Of a stretch of DNA of 26,711 bases, positions 1 to 7,460 are shown in pieces (the first letter of the stretch is position 1; each line of letters starts with the position of its first letter). A model generated the notes under the pieces. It saw only the letters and a list, made by a program, of their open reading frames with translations, ran no database searches and was not told where the DNA came from. The position numbers and the translations under genes were made by a program. The DNA comes from Actinomycetes bacterium (GTDB lineage: Bacteria; Actinomycetota; Acidimicrobiia; Acidimicrobiales; Bog-793), in the NCBI GenBank assembly GCA_021821585.1, contig JAKACF010000004.1, forward strand, positions 1 through 26,711. The letters run 5' to 3'.

Positions 1-298
1 CGTAGCCGACGGCGACAACGGGATCGGCGTCCCCCAGCGGGAGCAGCAGTCGCTGTTCGAGCGCTTCTACCGCGCGAGCAACGCCCGCTCCTCCCGCATC
101 CCGGGCTCCGGCCTCGGGCTCTCGGTGGCGCGCGCCATCGTCGAGCTGCACGGCGGGACGATCACCCTCCGCTCGACCGAGGGCGGGGGGACGACGGTGA
201 TCGCCCGGCTCCCCCTCGCGCCGGACGCCGACGCCGACGAGTCCGACCCGTTCCCGCCTGTCCGGCCGGACGCCGGGGAGGAGGGCGGAGGTGGCTGA
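1..298 (+). CDS. Sensor histidine kinase, C-terminal end (partial)
   Basis: Only the last ~98 codons are present; the gene enters from the left edge and ends with TGA at 296-298. The reading frame shows the ATP-binding half of a histidine kinase: a G1 box (DNGIGVP), an F-box-like FERFYRA segment and a G2 box (GSGLGLSVARAIVELHGG), followed by the usual closing beta strands (GGGTTVIARLPL) and an acidic, Asp/Pro-rich tail. Family knowledge: such kinases autophosphorylate on a His located upstream of this window and pass the phosphate to a response regulator. The next gene, an OmpR-type regulator, starts 8 nt inside this one at GTG 291, so the two are very likely translationally coupled partners. 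The sensed signal cannot be inferred because the sensor part is missing. Confidence 0.9.
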   Translation, partial: VADGDNGIGVPQREQQSLFERFYRASNARSSRIPGSGLGLSVARAIVELHGGTITLRSTEGGGTTVIARLPLAPDADADESDPFPPVRPDAGEEGGGG

Positions 299-1034
299 GC
301 ACCAGTACTGCGTGCTCAACATCGAGGACGACGAGGACATCGCCCGCGTCGTCCGGACCCTGCTCGAGCGGGCCGGCTACCGCGTCGTCTCGACCGGCGA
401 CGGCCGCGAGGGCCTCCGCCGCTTCCACGACGAGCGGCCCGACCTCGTCATCCTCGACGTCGGCCTGCCGACCCTCGACGGCTGGACGATCATCGAGCGC
501 CTCCGGGACCTGAGCTCGGCCCCGATCCTCGTGCTCACCGCACGGGACTCCGAGAGCGACAAGGTCCGCGGGCTGCGCTCGGGGGCGGACGACTACCTCA
601 CCAAGCCCTTCGGCAACGCCGAGCTGCTCGCCCGGGTGGAGGCGCTCCTGCGCCGCGAGGGGCGCCGTGCCCGCAACGGGGGCGGCCCGCGGCACGAGGA
701 CGACCCGGCTGACCCGCCGGCTGGCAGGCGGGTCGCCGAGCACGGGGTCGAGGTCGACTTCGACCTCCACGTCGTGAAGGTGGGCGGCCGACCCGTCGAG
801 CTCACGCCGACCGAGTTCCGCCTCCTCGAGACCCTCATGAGCCACCGCGGCCAGGTCCTCTCGCCCGAGCAGCTGCTACGGCTCGCCTGGCGCGACCCGA
901 CCGCCACGGGACCCGACAGGGTGAAGTTCACCGTCCTCAGGCTCCGGCGCAAGCTCGGATGGGAGAGCGGGCCGGACACCCCGATCGAGACGCTGCGGGG
1001 CTTCGGCTACCGCTACCGGCCCCCCACCGGCTGA
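291..1034 (+). CDS. OmpR/PhoB-family response regulator
   Basis: 247 aa. Receiver domain at about residues 6-122 with acidic pair D13/D14, phospho-acceptor D56 (VILDVGLP), switch T83 (VLTARD) and K105 (YLTKPFG). A linker of ~35 residues rich in Arg, Gly and Asp (about 122-157) leads to a winged-helix DNA-binding domain at 155-245, with the family signatures LTPTEFRLLETL, a recognition-helix region VKFTVLRLRRKL and the terminal wing ETLRGFGYRYRP. GTG 291 is chosen because a GGAGG-rich stretch lies just upstream and the receiver begins immediately. The start overlaps the kinase stop by 8 nt, so this is the cognate partner of that kinase. Target genes are unknown; tandem direct repeats with 11-bp spacing just downstream of this gene (1086-1105) are a plausible binding site. 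Confidence 0.95.
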   Translation: MAEHQYCVLNIEDDEDIARVVRTLLERAGYRVVSTGDGREGLRRFHDERPDLVILDVGLPTLDGWTIIERLRDLSSAPILVLTARDSESDKVRGLRSGADDYLTKPFGNAELLARVEALLRREGRRARNGGGPRHEDDPADPPAGRRVAEHGVEVDFDLHVVKVGGRPVELTPTEFRLLETLMSHRGQVLSPEQLLRLAWRDPTATGPDRVKFTVLRLRRKLGWESGPDTPIETLRGFGYRYRPPTG

Positions 1035-1057
1035 GGATCGGGACCGCTCCGGATCCT

Positions 1058-1105
1058 CTTACCTGCCGGTAAGTATTGCCGGTCAGACTGCAACGGGACT
1101 GCAAC
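1058..1105 (+). promoter_or_regulatory. Inverted repeat plus tandem direct repeats upstream of a response regulator gene
   Basis: Between the two regulator genes lie CTTACC-tgcc-GGTAAG (1058-1073, perfect 6-bp arms), two copies of TGCCGGT (1064-1070 and 1077-1083), and two perfect copies of GACTGCAAC (1086-1094 and 1097-1105) whose starts are 11 bp apart. One helical turn between direct repeats is the usual arrangement for sites bound by OmpR/PhoB-type dimers, and such a regulator is encoded immediately upstream. The assignment to that protein is inference; the repeats themselves are directly visible. Confidence 0.45.
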
Positions 1106-1153
1106 TGCCCGCGAACCGTACCCTCACCCGCCCCCGCGAAGATGTCCCCCGTT

Positions 1154-1293
1154 GACAGGCGCTCAGGCGAGGGGGGTTGAGCGCCTGTCCCGGAGAGAGT
1201 GAGCGAGGGCAGGCTCTCCGGATCGGGGGATCCGTAGGGGGGCGGATCACTCCTTTGGAGGTGATGGGGCCCGCGGGGGCAGGGCCCCTCACC
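1154..1293 (+). promoter_or_regulatory. Strongly structured RNA leader with mutually exclusive hairpins
   Basis: Consecutive inverted repeats fill this stretch. Hairpin 1: perfect 12-bp arms 1154-1165 / 1178-1189. Hairpin 2: 8-bp arms CCGGAGAG 1190-1197 / 1214-1221. Hairpin 3: CGGATC 1219-1224 / 1229-1234, which overlaps hairpin 2. Hairpin 4: ATCACTCC 1246-1253 / 1257-1265 with one bulge. Hairpin 5: GGTGA+GGGGCCC 1260-1272 / GGGCCCC+TCACC 1282-1293 with one bulge. Hairpins 4 and 5 compete for 1260-1264. The segment lies 20 nt before the start of the receiver-only regulator gene. No T-run follows any stem, so it is not a textbook terminator series. I do not recognise a known riboswitch class. 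It could be a regulatory leader, a small RNA, or (hairpin 1) a terminator of the kinase-regulator operon. Confidence 0.5.
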
Positions 1294-1312
1294 GTCCAAC
1301 TTCGATCGAGGG

Positions 1313-2044
1313 GTGACAGTGGGGACGACAGAAGATCATCGGGGTCAACGGCGGGTCCTCGTCGTCGAGGACGACGAGTCCGCTGCCGTATTCGTGACCA
1401 AGGTGCTCGACCGGGCCGGCTTCGACTTCACCTGGGCGGTGGACGCCGACGAGGCCTCGAGCCTGCTCGCCACGAACCGCTTCGACGTCCTCCTCACCGA
1501 CTTCCGCCTGCCGGGCCGCGACGGCCTCGACCTCGTCCGTGAGACCCGCTCGTCCCAGCCCGGCATCGCGATCGCGGTGATGACCTCGTTCAACGAGTCC
1601 GGCCTCGAGAGCGAGGCCCGCTCGAGAGGGGCCGACGACTTCTTCGAGAAGCCCCTCAGCCCCGCCTCGCTCGTCTCCCGCATCAGCGAGCTCGCCGACC
1701 GCTCGGTCGACCCGGACGAGCCGGAGGAGGACCGGGACCGCCGGCCGCCTGCGGGACGACGGACGGCCGAGGACGGAGCCGAGGCGGCGCCGAGGGCGAG
1801 GGAGCGGAGACGTGACGGTGGAGCCGTCTGCGTCGAGACGCCCGGCCCGGCCGACGCCGGCGCGTCGATCCTGGCGGAGCCGGAGGTCGCCCGCCCCGTC
1901 TTCCGGCGGATCGGGTCGACGCGGCGACCGCTGTTCTCGGTGCCGCTGTGGGCATCGGCCCCCCCGGTCGTCTTCGACATCATCTCGGGAACCGGACCGG
2001 TCGCCACGCCGCGCACCAGCGCGGCGTGGCGCCTCGTGGAGTGA
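1313..2044 (+). CDS. Receiver-only response regulator with long disordered tail
   Basis: 243 aa. The receiver domain spans about residues 13-130: acidic pair D20/D21, phospho-acceptor D63 (LLTDFRLPGRDG), switch region MTSF at 90-93 and conserved K113 (FFEKPLS). No HTH, GGDEF, HPt or other output domain follows. Residues 130-190 are Arg/Glu/Asp/Pro-rich low-complexity sequence and the last ~50 residues match nothing I recognise, so the true extent of functional protein beyond residue 130 is uncertain. It may act by protein-protein contact or in a phosphorelay. Start: GTG 1313; GTG 1319 is equally possible and is better spaced from GAGGGG at 1308-1313. The gene sits behind the structured leader and ends inside a terminator hairpin shared with the convergent lhr gene. 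Confidence 0.75.
   Translation: MTVGTTEDHRGQRRVLVVEDDESAAVFVTKVLDRAGFDFTWAVDADEASSLLATNRFDVLLTDFRLPGRDGLDLVRETRSSQPGIAIAVMTSFNESGLESEARSRGADDFFEKPLSPASLVSRISELADRSVDPDEPEEDRDRRPPAGRRTAEDGAEAAPRARERRRDGGAVCVETPGPADAGASILAEPEVARPVFRRIGSTRRPLFSVPLWASAPPVVFDIISGTGPVATPRTSAAWRLVE
2003..2030 (+). other. Perfect 12-bp hairpin inside the 3' end of the regulator gene
   Basis: GCCACGCCGCGC (2003-2014) and its exact reverse complement (2019-2030) flank an ACCA tetraloop. It lies in the last codons of the receiver-only regulator and 11 nt before the shared terminator hairpin. It may assist termination or protect the 3' end; no T-run follows. Confidence 0.5.
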
Positions 2045-2080
2045 CGGAGCGCCGGCGGGAGGGACGCCGGTGCTCCGTCA
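2042..2080. terminator. Bidirectional terminator hairpin between convergent genes
   Basis: TGACGGAGC-G-CCGGCG (2042-2057) pairs with CGCCGG-T-GCTCCGTCA (2065-2080) around a 7-nt GGAGGGA loop, giving 16 bp with a single G-U. The left arm starts with the TGA stop of the upstream regulator (2042-2044) and the right arm ends with the TCA that is the lhr stop on the other strand (2078-2080). No U-tract is present, which is common for terminators in high-GC actinobacteria. Confidence 0.7.
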
Positions 2081-5000
2081 ACCTGCGCTGAGCGAGGCGG
2101 TGCCCGGCCGGGGCGCCTCGAGCGCCCCGTCGACGAGCGTGATCGAGCGGGTCCGCAGCGACGGGATGCGTGGACCGGGGAGGATGACCCCGGTGAGGTT
2201 GAGCGGGTCGGCGGCAGAGATCGTCACCGAGCAGCCCTCGGTCCTCGAGGCGATGACCGCCCGCAGCTGCTCGTAGGCCTCCGGCAGGGCGAACTGCTCG
2301 CCGGTGAAGCCGGCGACGAAGCGCCCGCCCCGGACGAGGCCGCGCGCCTCGAGTCGCCGGAGCGCCCAGAGGACCTCCCTCCAGCCGATGCCGATCAGCT
2401 CCCGTTGGGCGAGATCGCGAAAGACGATCCCGTAGCGCTGGAGCAGCTGGCCGGCGAGCGCTTCGGCGAGGTCGTCGGCGTCGTAGTCGGACCCCTCGAC
2501 GTTGGCACCGAGGAGGGACCACCTGCCCCCCGAGAGCGCCGGGCGCACGCGCGGACGGGGACCGCGGCGCTCCGGCCGGGGGAACGGGCGTCCCGCCCGG
2601 CTCCGCAGGCCGGCCACCGAGGAGGGGAGCCCCGTGCCGACGAGGTTGCCGAGGCGGGCCCTCCCGCCGAGGAGCACGCGGACGGCCTGGAAGCCGTCCG
2701 CTGTCACGAGGCCCCGGGCGATGCCGTCCCAGAGGGCGTCGGCCACCTCGACCGGCATGCGCCCCGTGACGCTGCAGAGGTCTCCGAGGAAGAGCGCTCC
2801 CCGCTCCGACAGCGCTGCCAGCACGTCGGCCGGGGCGCCGACCGCTGGCGGCGTCGGCCGCGACTCGCCCCTCAGGGCGGCGAGCAGCCAGTCGGCGTCC
2901 TCTCTGCGGAACAGCGACAGGGGCGTGGCGGGCGAGGGCATGAGGCCGGGGCGCCGCTGCGGGCGGGCCTCCGGCTCGGCGGTGCTCTCGGCCGCCCGCA
3001 CGCCGAGGCGGCCGAAGCCGACCTCGCCGCCGGAGCAGAGCTCGTCGAGGAGCGCCGGCTGGTAGGAGGCCACCCTCGCTGGAAGGATCGACTCCTCCCA
3101 GGCGGCGACGGGCGCCTCGAAGCCCTGGAGCTGCTCGACGACCTCGGCCACCCCTCCCGAGCCGAGCAGCCGGTTGCCCGGACCGACGTGCTGCCAGGCG
3201 AGAAGGAAGGCCATGAACTGCTGCGGGCTCGCCGTCTCGATCGACCGCCGGGCGCCGTCGCGCATCCGGGCGTGGATCCGCATGAGCAGGTGACGGGCGG
3301 CGTACCGCTCGGTCGGGTCCTCTCCGACGCGGCACTGCAGGATCGATCCCTCCTGCTCGAGGCGGGCGACGGCGGTGCGCACCTCGCGCTCGCGATCCCG
3401 GCCGATGCCGACGCGCTCGGCGAGCTCGGCGGTGGACAGCGGCTCGGAGACGTGGAGGGCGGCTCGCACGGCATCGGCGAGGACGTCCTCGGGCAGGACC
3501 TCGGCCTCCGGAGCGAGCCCGTCGGGAAGGCCGAGGTCGGGTTGGAAGCGGGCCGCCGGCATCAGCGCCTCGAGGGCCCGCCGGCGCTCGCGGGCCGCCC
3601 ACCGCAGCTCCCCGCCGGCTCCCGTCCCGACGAGGACCGAGAAGGCCCGGCCGTCGGCCACGAGGCGGTCGAAGAAGGCCTCGAGGGAGCGCTCCGGCTC
3701 GAAGGTGAGCTCGGTGAGCAGCACGTCGTGCAGCTCGTCGGCGTTGCGGGGATCCGAGCGCGCCTGTGCGGCCACCGCCGCCACGACCGAGGGATCGAGC
3801 CGCGAGAGGTCCCGCGCCTCGAGCGGGATGCCGCGCCGCGTCTGGACCGCCCGGGTCCGGCGCTCCTCGAGCGGGGCGTCGTCGAGGTAGGTGTAGGGCC
3901 GGCCGTTCAGGATCTCCTCGGCGAGGATGGAAGGCCCGACCGAGTCGACGAAGTGCGGCTCGACCCTGCCGTCGGCCAGGGCCTCGAGCAGGGCGGTGAG
4001 GGCGGCGAGGTCCATCGACTCGGTCATGCAGTCGTCCATCGTCTGGCGGACGACGGGGTGGTCGGGGATGACGATCGGCCCCGAGACGTTCTCCTGGCAG
4101 GCGGCCAGCATGGGGAAGATGGCGGCCATCAGGTCGTCGGCCTCCATCCGCTGGATGGCCGGCGGCAGGTGCCGGCTGCCGCGGAACCGCGGGGCGACGA
4201 GCGAGCGGGAGAGGTTCCAGCGCCAGCGCGACCCGAAGATCGGCGTCGGGAGGACGGCCTGCTCGAGGGTCTCGGTGACCGAGCGCGGCGAGAGGTGGGA
4301 GAGCACCTCGGGCAGGGGGAAGGAGTGCTGCGGCCCGAGCGAGAGCACGACGGCGTCGTCGCTGGCGGCGGCCTGCAGCTCGAAGTCGAACGAGCGGCAG
4401 AAGCGCTTGCGAAGCGCCAGCCCGAGGCCCCGGTTCACCCTGGCTCCCCTCGGGGAGTGGACGACGAGCTGCATCCCGCCGGTGTCGTCGAAGAAGCGCT
4501 CGACGACGAAGCGGTCGATCGTCGGCAGCCTGCCGAGCTCCTGCTTGGCCGTGGCGAGGTAGCTGACGACCTGCTCGGCGGCCCGGTCGTCGACGCCCGA
4601 GAGCTGGCGGACCCTCGTGACGGCGGCCGCGACCGACTCGTCGAGCGCCCGCTCCACCTCGAGACGGAGGTCGGAGACGGCCTTCGAGAGCTCGGCGGTG
4701 CGAGCCGGCGCCTCGCCGAGCCAGAAGGGCACCGAGGGCGGGGCGCCCTCGGCGTCGACGACCCTCACCGTGCCCGACTCGACGCGGCGGATCCGCCAGG
4801 TGTGGCTGCCGAGGAGGAAGACGTCGCCCGCCATCGACTCGACGGCCCAGTCCTCGTTCACCGTCCCGACGAAGGTCTCCTCCGGCTCGAGGACGACCCG
4901 GTAGTCCGCCAGCTCCGGGATGGCACCGCCCGAGGTGGCGGCCGTCAGCCGGGCGCCCCTCCTCGGCCGGAGGACGGAGTTCACCCGGTCGCGGTGCACG

Positions 5001-6496
5001 TAGGCGCCGCGCCGTCCCCGGCCGGTCTGGACGCCCTCGGAGACGAGGCCGAGCACGCGCTCGAAGTCGTCCTCCGACAGGGCGGAGTAGGGGGCCGAGG
5101 CCCGCACGAGCTCCAGCATCGCCCGCTCGCCGATCCCCTCCGGCCCGGCCGAGGCCACCTCGGCGACGACCTGCTGGGCGAGGATGTCGAGGGGGGCGAC
5201 GGGAGGCAGCACGGCGTCGAGCTCCCCCTCCTTCGTCGCCGCCAGCAGGGCGGTGCACTCGACGAGCTCGTCCCGCGTCTCGGGGTAGAGCCTCCCCGTC
5301 GGTGTCCCGCCGACGTGGTGCTGGGCCCGGCCGACGCGCTGGAGGAAGGTCGAGATGGCCCGGGGGGACCCGATCTGGCAGACGAGGTCGACCGGCCCGA
5401 CGTCGATGCCGAGCTCGAGGGAGGCGGTGGCGACGACCGCCTTCAGGTCGCCCTCGCGAAGGCGGCTCTCGACCCGGAGCCGTCGCTCCATCGAGAGGCT
5501 CCCGTGGTGTGCCTGCACGAGGTCGTCGCCGACGAGCTCGCCGAGGCGGTGCGCCACCCGTTCGGCCAGGCGACGGGTGTTCACGAAGACGAGTGTCGTC
5601 CGGTGGGCGCGGACGTGCTCGGCGACCCGTTCGAGGACGGCGGCGAACTGCTCATGGGTGAAGACGGCGCCGAGCTCGTCGTCGGGCAGCTCGATCGCCA
5701 CGTCGAGAGCCCGGCGGTGTCCCACGTCGACGACGGTGCAGCGCGGGGAGCCGTCGGGCCGGCTGCGGTCGTCGCCGACGCCGACGAGGAGCCGGGCGAT
5801 GGTGGAGATCGGGCGCTGGGTGGCCGACAGGCCGATCCGCACCGGCCTCGGACCCCTCCCGCCGCCGAGCCCGGCTCGGGGCTCGTGCGCCTCCCGCCAG
5901 CTGCGCACGGCGCGCTCCAGCCGCTCGAGGCTGAGCGCGAGGTGCGATCCCCGCTTGTCCCGGGCGAGGGCGTGGATCTCGTCGACGATCACCGTCCGCA
6001 CCGAGCCGAGCAGCTCCCGGCCGCGCACCGAGGTGAGGAGGAGGTAGAGCGATTCCGGGGTCGTCACCACGATCTCGGGGCGCTCGCGCAACATGGCGGC
6101 GCGCTCGGACTGGGGCGTGTCCCCGTTGCGCACCGCCACCCGGATGTCCGGCACCCGGCAGCCGAGCTCCCGGGCGACCTCGGCGATCTCGGCGAGCGGT
6201 CCGACGAGGTTCTCGGCCACGTCGACGGTGAGCGCCCGGAGAGGCGAGACGTAGACGACGTCGGTGCCGCGCCGGCCCTCGCCCCGCTCGGCCGCCCGGT
6301 AGCAGCGGTCGATCGCGACGAGGAAGGCCGCCAGCGTCTTGCCCGACCCGGTGGGCGCCGCGATGAGGGTGTCCTCGCCGGCGGCCACCGCCGCCCAGCC
6401 GGCAGCCTGCGCCTCGGTCGGCCCGCCCGGGTACCGCCGGCGGAACCACTCGGCCACCGCCGGGTGGAACGAGGAGAGCGGATCGGGCGCGGCCAC
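2078..6496 (-). CDS. lhr: Lhr-type ATP-dependent DNA helicase
   Basis: 1472 aa, close to the usual ~1500 aa of full-length Lhr. Helicase core: Q-motif-like start (PTEAQ 26-30), Walker A APTGSGKT (47-54), motif Ia (SPLRALTVD), TTPESL, DEIH box (172-175), SAT motif (224-226, GLSATQRP), then the second RecA domain with VFVNTRRLAERVA, QAHHGSLS, ATASLELGIDVG and IGSPRAISTFLQRVGRAQH. The Lhr-specific winged-helix and C-terminal domains follow (GIVFRDLAQRE, WREVLWALRRLEARGLVRGGRFVAGFTGEQFALPEA near the end). Family knowledge: mycobacterial Lhr is a 3'-to-5' DNA translocase/helicase and lhr is induced by DNA damage. Start is GTG 6496; a TAAACT -10 box lies 6 nt upstream with no clear ribosome binding site, suggesting a leaderless mRNA, and a consensus LexA box sits just upstream of that. 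It is convergent with the response regulator and appears to be a single-gene unit. Confidence 0.95.
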   Translation of the reverse strand: MAAPDPLSSFHPAVAEWFRRRYPGGPTEAQAAGWAAVAAGEDTLIAAPTGSGKTLAAFLVAIDRCYRAAERGEGRRGTDVVYVSPLRALTVDVAENLVGPLAEIAEVARELGCRVPDIRVAVRNGDTPQSERAAMLRERPEIVVTTPESLYLLLTSVRGRELLGSVRTVIVDEIHALARDKRGSHLALSLERLERAVRSWREAHEPRAGLGGGRGPRPVRIGLSATQRPISTIARLLVGVGDDRSRPDGSPRCTVVDVGHRRALDVAIELPDDELGAVFTHEQFAAVLERVAEHVRAHRTTLVFVNTRRLAERVAHRLGELVGDDLVQAHHGSLSMERRLRVESRLREGDLKAVVATASLELGIDVGPVDLVCQIGSPRAISTFLQRVGRAQHHVGGTPTGRLYPETRDELVECTALLAATKEGELDAVLPPVAPLDILAQQVVAEVASAGPEGIGERAMLELVRASAPYSALSEDDFERVLGLVSEGVQTGRGRRGAYVHRDRVNSVLRPRRGARLTAATSGGAIPELADYRVVLEPEETFVGTVNEDWAVESMAGDVFLLGSHTWRIRRVESGTVRVVDAEGAPPSVPFWLGEAPARTAELSKAVSDLRLEVERALDESVAAAVTRVRQLSGVDDRAAEQVVSYLATAKQELGRLPTIDRFVVERFFDDTGGMQLVVHSPRGARVNRGLGLALRKRFCRSFDFELQAAASDDAVVLSLGPQHSFPLPEVLSHLSPRSVTETLEQAVLPTPIFGSRWRWNLSRSLVAPRFRGSRHLPPAIQRMEADDLMAAIFPMLAACQENVSGPIVIPDHPVVRQTMDDCMTESMDLAALTALLEALADGRVEPHFVDSVGPSILAEEILNGRPYTYLDDAPLEERRTRAVQTRRGIPLEARDLSRLDPSVVAAVAAQARSDPRNADELHDVLLTELTFEPERSLEAFFDRLVADGRAFSVLVGTGAGGELRWAARERRRALEALMPAARFQPDLGLPDGLAPEAEVLPEDVLADAVRAALHVSEPLSTAELAERVGIGRDREREVRTAVARLEQEGSILQCRVGEDPTERYAARHLLMRIHARMRDGARRSIETASPQQFMAFLLAWQHVGPGNRLLGSGGVAEVVEQLQGFEAPVAAWEESILPARVASYQPALLDELCSGGEVGFGRLGVRAAESTAEPEARPQRRPGLMPSPATPLSLFRREDADWLLAALRGESRPTPPAVGAPADVLAALSERGALFLGDLCSVTGRMPVEVADALWDGIARGLVTADGFQAVRVLLGGRARLGNLVGTGLPSSVAGLRSRAGRPFPRPERRGPRPRVRPALSGGRWSLLGANVEGSDYDADDLAEALAGQLLQRYGIVFRDLAQRELIGIGWREVLWALRRLEARGLVRGGRFVAGFTGEQFALPEAYEQLRAVIASRTEGCSVTISAADPLNLTGVILPGPRIPSLRTRSITLVDGALEAPRPGTASLSAG

Positions 6497-6502
6497 CCGC
6501 CG

Positions 6503-6508
6503 AGTTTA
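6503..6508 (-). promoter_or_regulatory. -10 box of the lhr promoter (leaderless)
   Basis: On the minus strand TAAACT (6508-6503) is followed by six bases (cggcgg) and then the GTG start at 6496. That places the predicted transcription start at or next to the start codon. No convincing -35 element is seen. Confidence 0.6.
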
Positions 6509-6509
6509 C

Positions 6510-6525
6510 CCGAACGCACGTTCGG
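6510..6525. promoter_or_regulatory. LexA (SOS) box upstream of lhr
   Basis: CCGAAC-gcac-GTTCGG is a perfect palindrome with 6-bp arms and a 4-nt centre. It matches the known actinobacterial/Gram-positive LexA consensus CGAAC-N4-GTTCG at every fixed position. It abuts the lhr -10 box, so a bound repressor would block lhr transcription. Confidence 0.75.
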
Positions 6526-6580
6526 AGGCCATGGGCGTGCAGCGCGAGATCCGGGCTCGCCCGCCTAAGAGACTCTCCGG

Positions 6581-6586
6581 TAACAT
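6581..6586 (+). promoter_or_regulatory. -10 box of the 3-hydroxybutyryl-CoA dehydrogenase promoter (leaderless)
   Basis: TAACAT is followed by ctctct and then ATG at 6593, placing the predicted transcription start at the A of ATG. No Shine-Dalgarno sequence lies upstream. This is the same TAnnnT-6 nt-start layout as at lhr, ccr and the carboxylase gene. Confidence 0.6.
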
Positions 6587-6592
6587 CTCTCT

Positions 6593-7450
6593 ATGACGGT
6601 CAAGAAGGTCGGCGTCGTCGGCTCGGGGATCATGGGCGGCGGCATCACCGAGGTCGCCGCCATGGCAGGCCACGAGGTCATCCTGCGCTCGAGGGAGCGC
6701 TCCGCCGCAGAGGGCACCCTCGCCAACATCGAGCGCTCGCTCAACAAGGGCGTCGACAAGGGAACCCTGTCGGCCGAGGAGCGCAGCGAGACCCTCGGGC
6801 GCATCCGGGCGACCGACAACCTGCACGACCTGTCGGACTGCGACCTGGTCATCGAGTCGGTCGTCGAGGACCTCGCGACCAAGCGCCACCTGTTCTCCGA
6901 GCTCGACCGCGTCTGCGACGACCACACCCTGCTCGCCACCAACACCTCGACCCTGCCGGTCATCGAGATGGCGATGGAGACCGGCCGGCCCGAGCGGGTC
7001 TGCGGCATCCACTTCTTCAACCCGGCCCCCCGCATGGGCCTCGTCGAGGTGGTGCGGCCCTTGAGCGCCTCGGACGAGACGATCGCCGAGGCGGTCGGCT
7101 TCGTGGAGGCCTGCGGCAAGCGGGCGGTCACGGTGAAGGACCAGGCGGGCTTCGTCGTGAACGCCCTCCTCTTCCCGTACCTCAACAACGCCGTCCGCCT
7201 GCTCGAGAGCGGGGTGGCCGCGATGGAGGACATCGACGAGGCGATGAAGGGCGGCTGCGGCTTCCCGATGGGGCCGTTCGCCCTGCTCGACCTCGTCGGG
7301 CTCGACACCTCCCTCGCCATCCTGGACGCCCTCTACGAGGAGTTCCGCGATCCCAATTACGCGGCGGTCCCCCGCCTGCGCCGCATGGTCGCCGCCGACC
7401 GGCTCGGGCGGAAGTCGGGGGCCGGCTTCTACGAGTACCCGCGCTCCTAG
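6593..7450 (+). CDS. 3-hydroxybutyryl-CoA dehydrogenase
   Basis: 285 aa, the normal size for the stand-alone short-chain 3-hydroxyacyl-CoA dehydrogenase family (Hbd/FadB2/PaaH type). Rossmann dinucleotide site VGVVGSGIMGGGI at 6-18; catalytic region NTSTLPV (117-123) and GIHFFNPAPRMGLVEVV with the active-site His at 140 and Asn at 143; the C-terminal helical domain carries FVVNALLFPYLNNAVRLLESG and GPFALLDLVGLD. Known reaction: NAD(P)-dependent interconversion of acetoacetyl-CoA and 3-hydroxybutyryl-CoA. It starts at ATG 6593 on an apparently leaderless transcript and is followed after 10 nt by the ethylmalonyl-CoA mutase gene, which supports a role in the ethylmalonyl-CoA pathway (or in PHB/short-chain fatty acid turnover) rather than long-chain beta-oxidation. 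Cofactor preference cannot be settled by eye. Confidence 0.92.
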   Translation: MTVKKVGVVGSGIMGGGITEVAAMAGHEVILRSRERSAAEGTLANIERSLNKGVDKGTLSAEERSETLGRIRATDNLHDLSDCDLVIESVVEDLATKRHLFSELDRVCDDHTLLATNTSTLPVIEMAMETGRPERVCGIHFFNPAPRMGLVEVVRPLSASDETIAEAVGFVEACGKRAVTVKDQAGFVVNALLFPYLNNAVRLLESGVAAMEDIDEAMKGGCGFPMGPFALLDLVGLDTSLAILDALYEEFRDPNYAAVPRLRRMVAADRLGRKSGAGFYEYPRS

Positions 7451-7460
7451 GCTGCCCCAG

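Noticed and set aside
1152..1157. TTGACA resembling a perfect -35 box
   Set aside because: No acceptable -10 hexamer lies 16-18 nt downstream, and the bases belong to the first arm of a 12-bp hairpin.
1980..5258. 1092-codon minus-strand frame overlapping lhr
   Set aside because: Shifted frame of the helicase, Arg/Pro-rich, no motifs.
2405..6568. 1387-codon open frame on the plus strand opposite lhr
   Set aside because: Exact antisense of the helicase with no recognisable motifs; a codon-bias shadow of the minus-strand gene.
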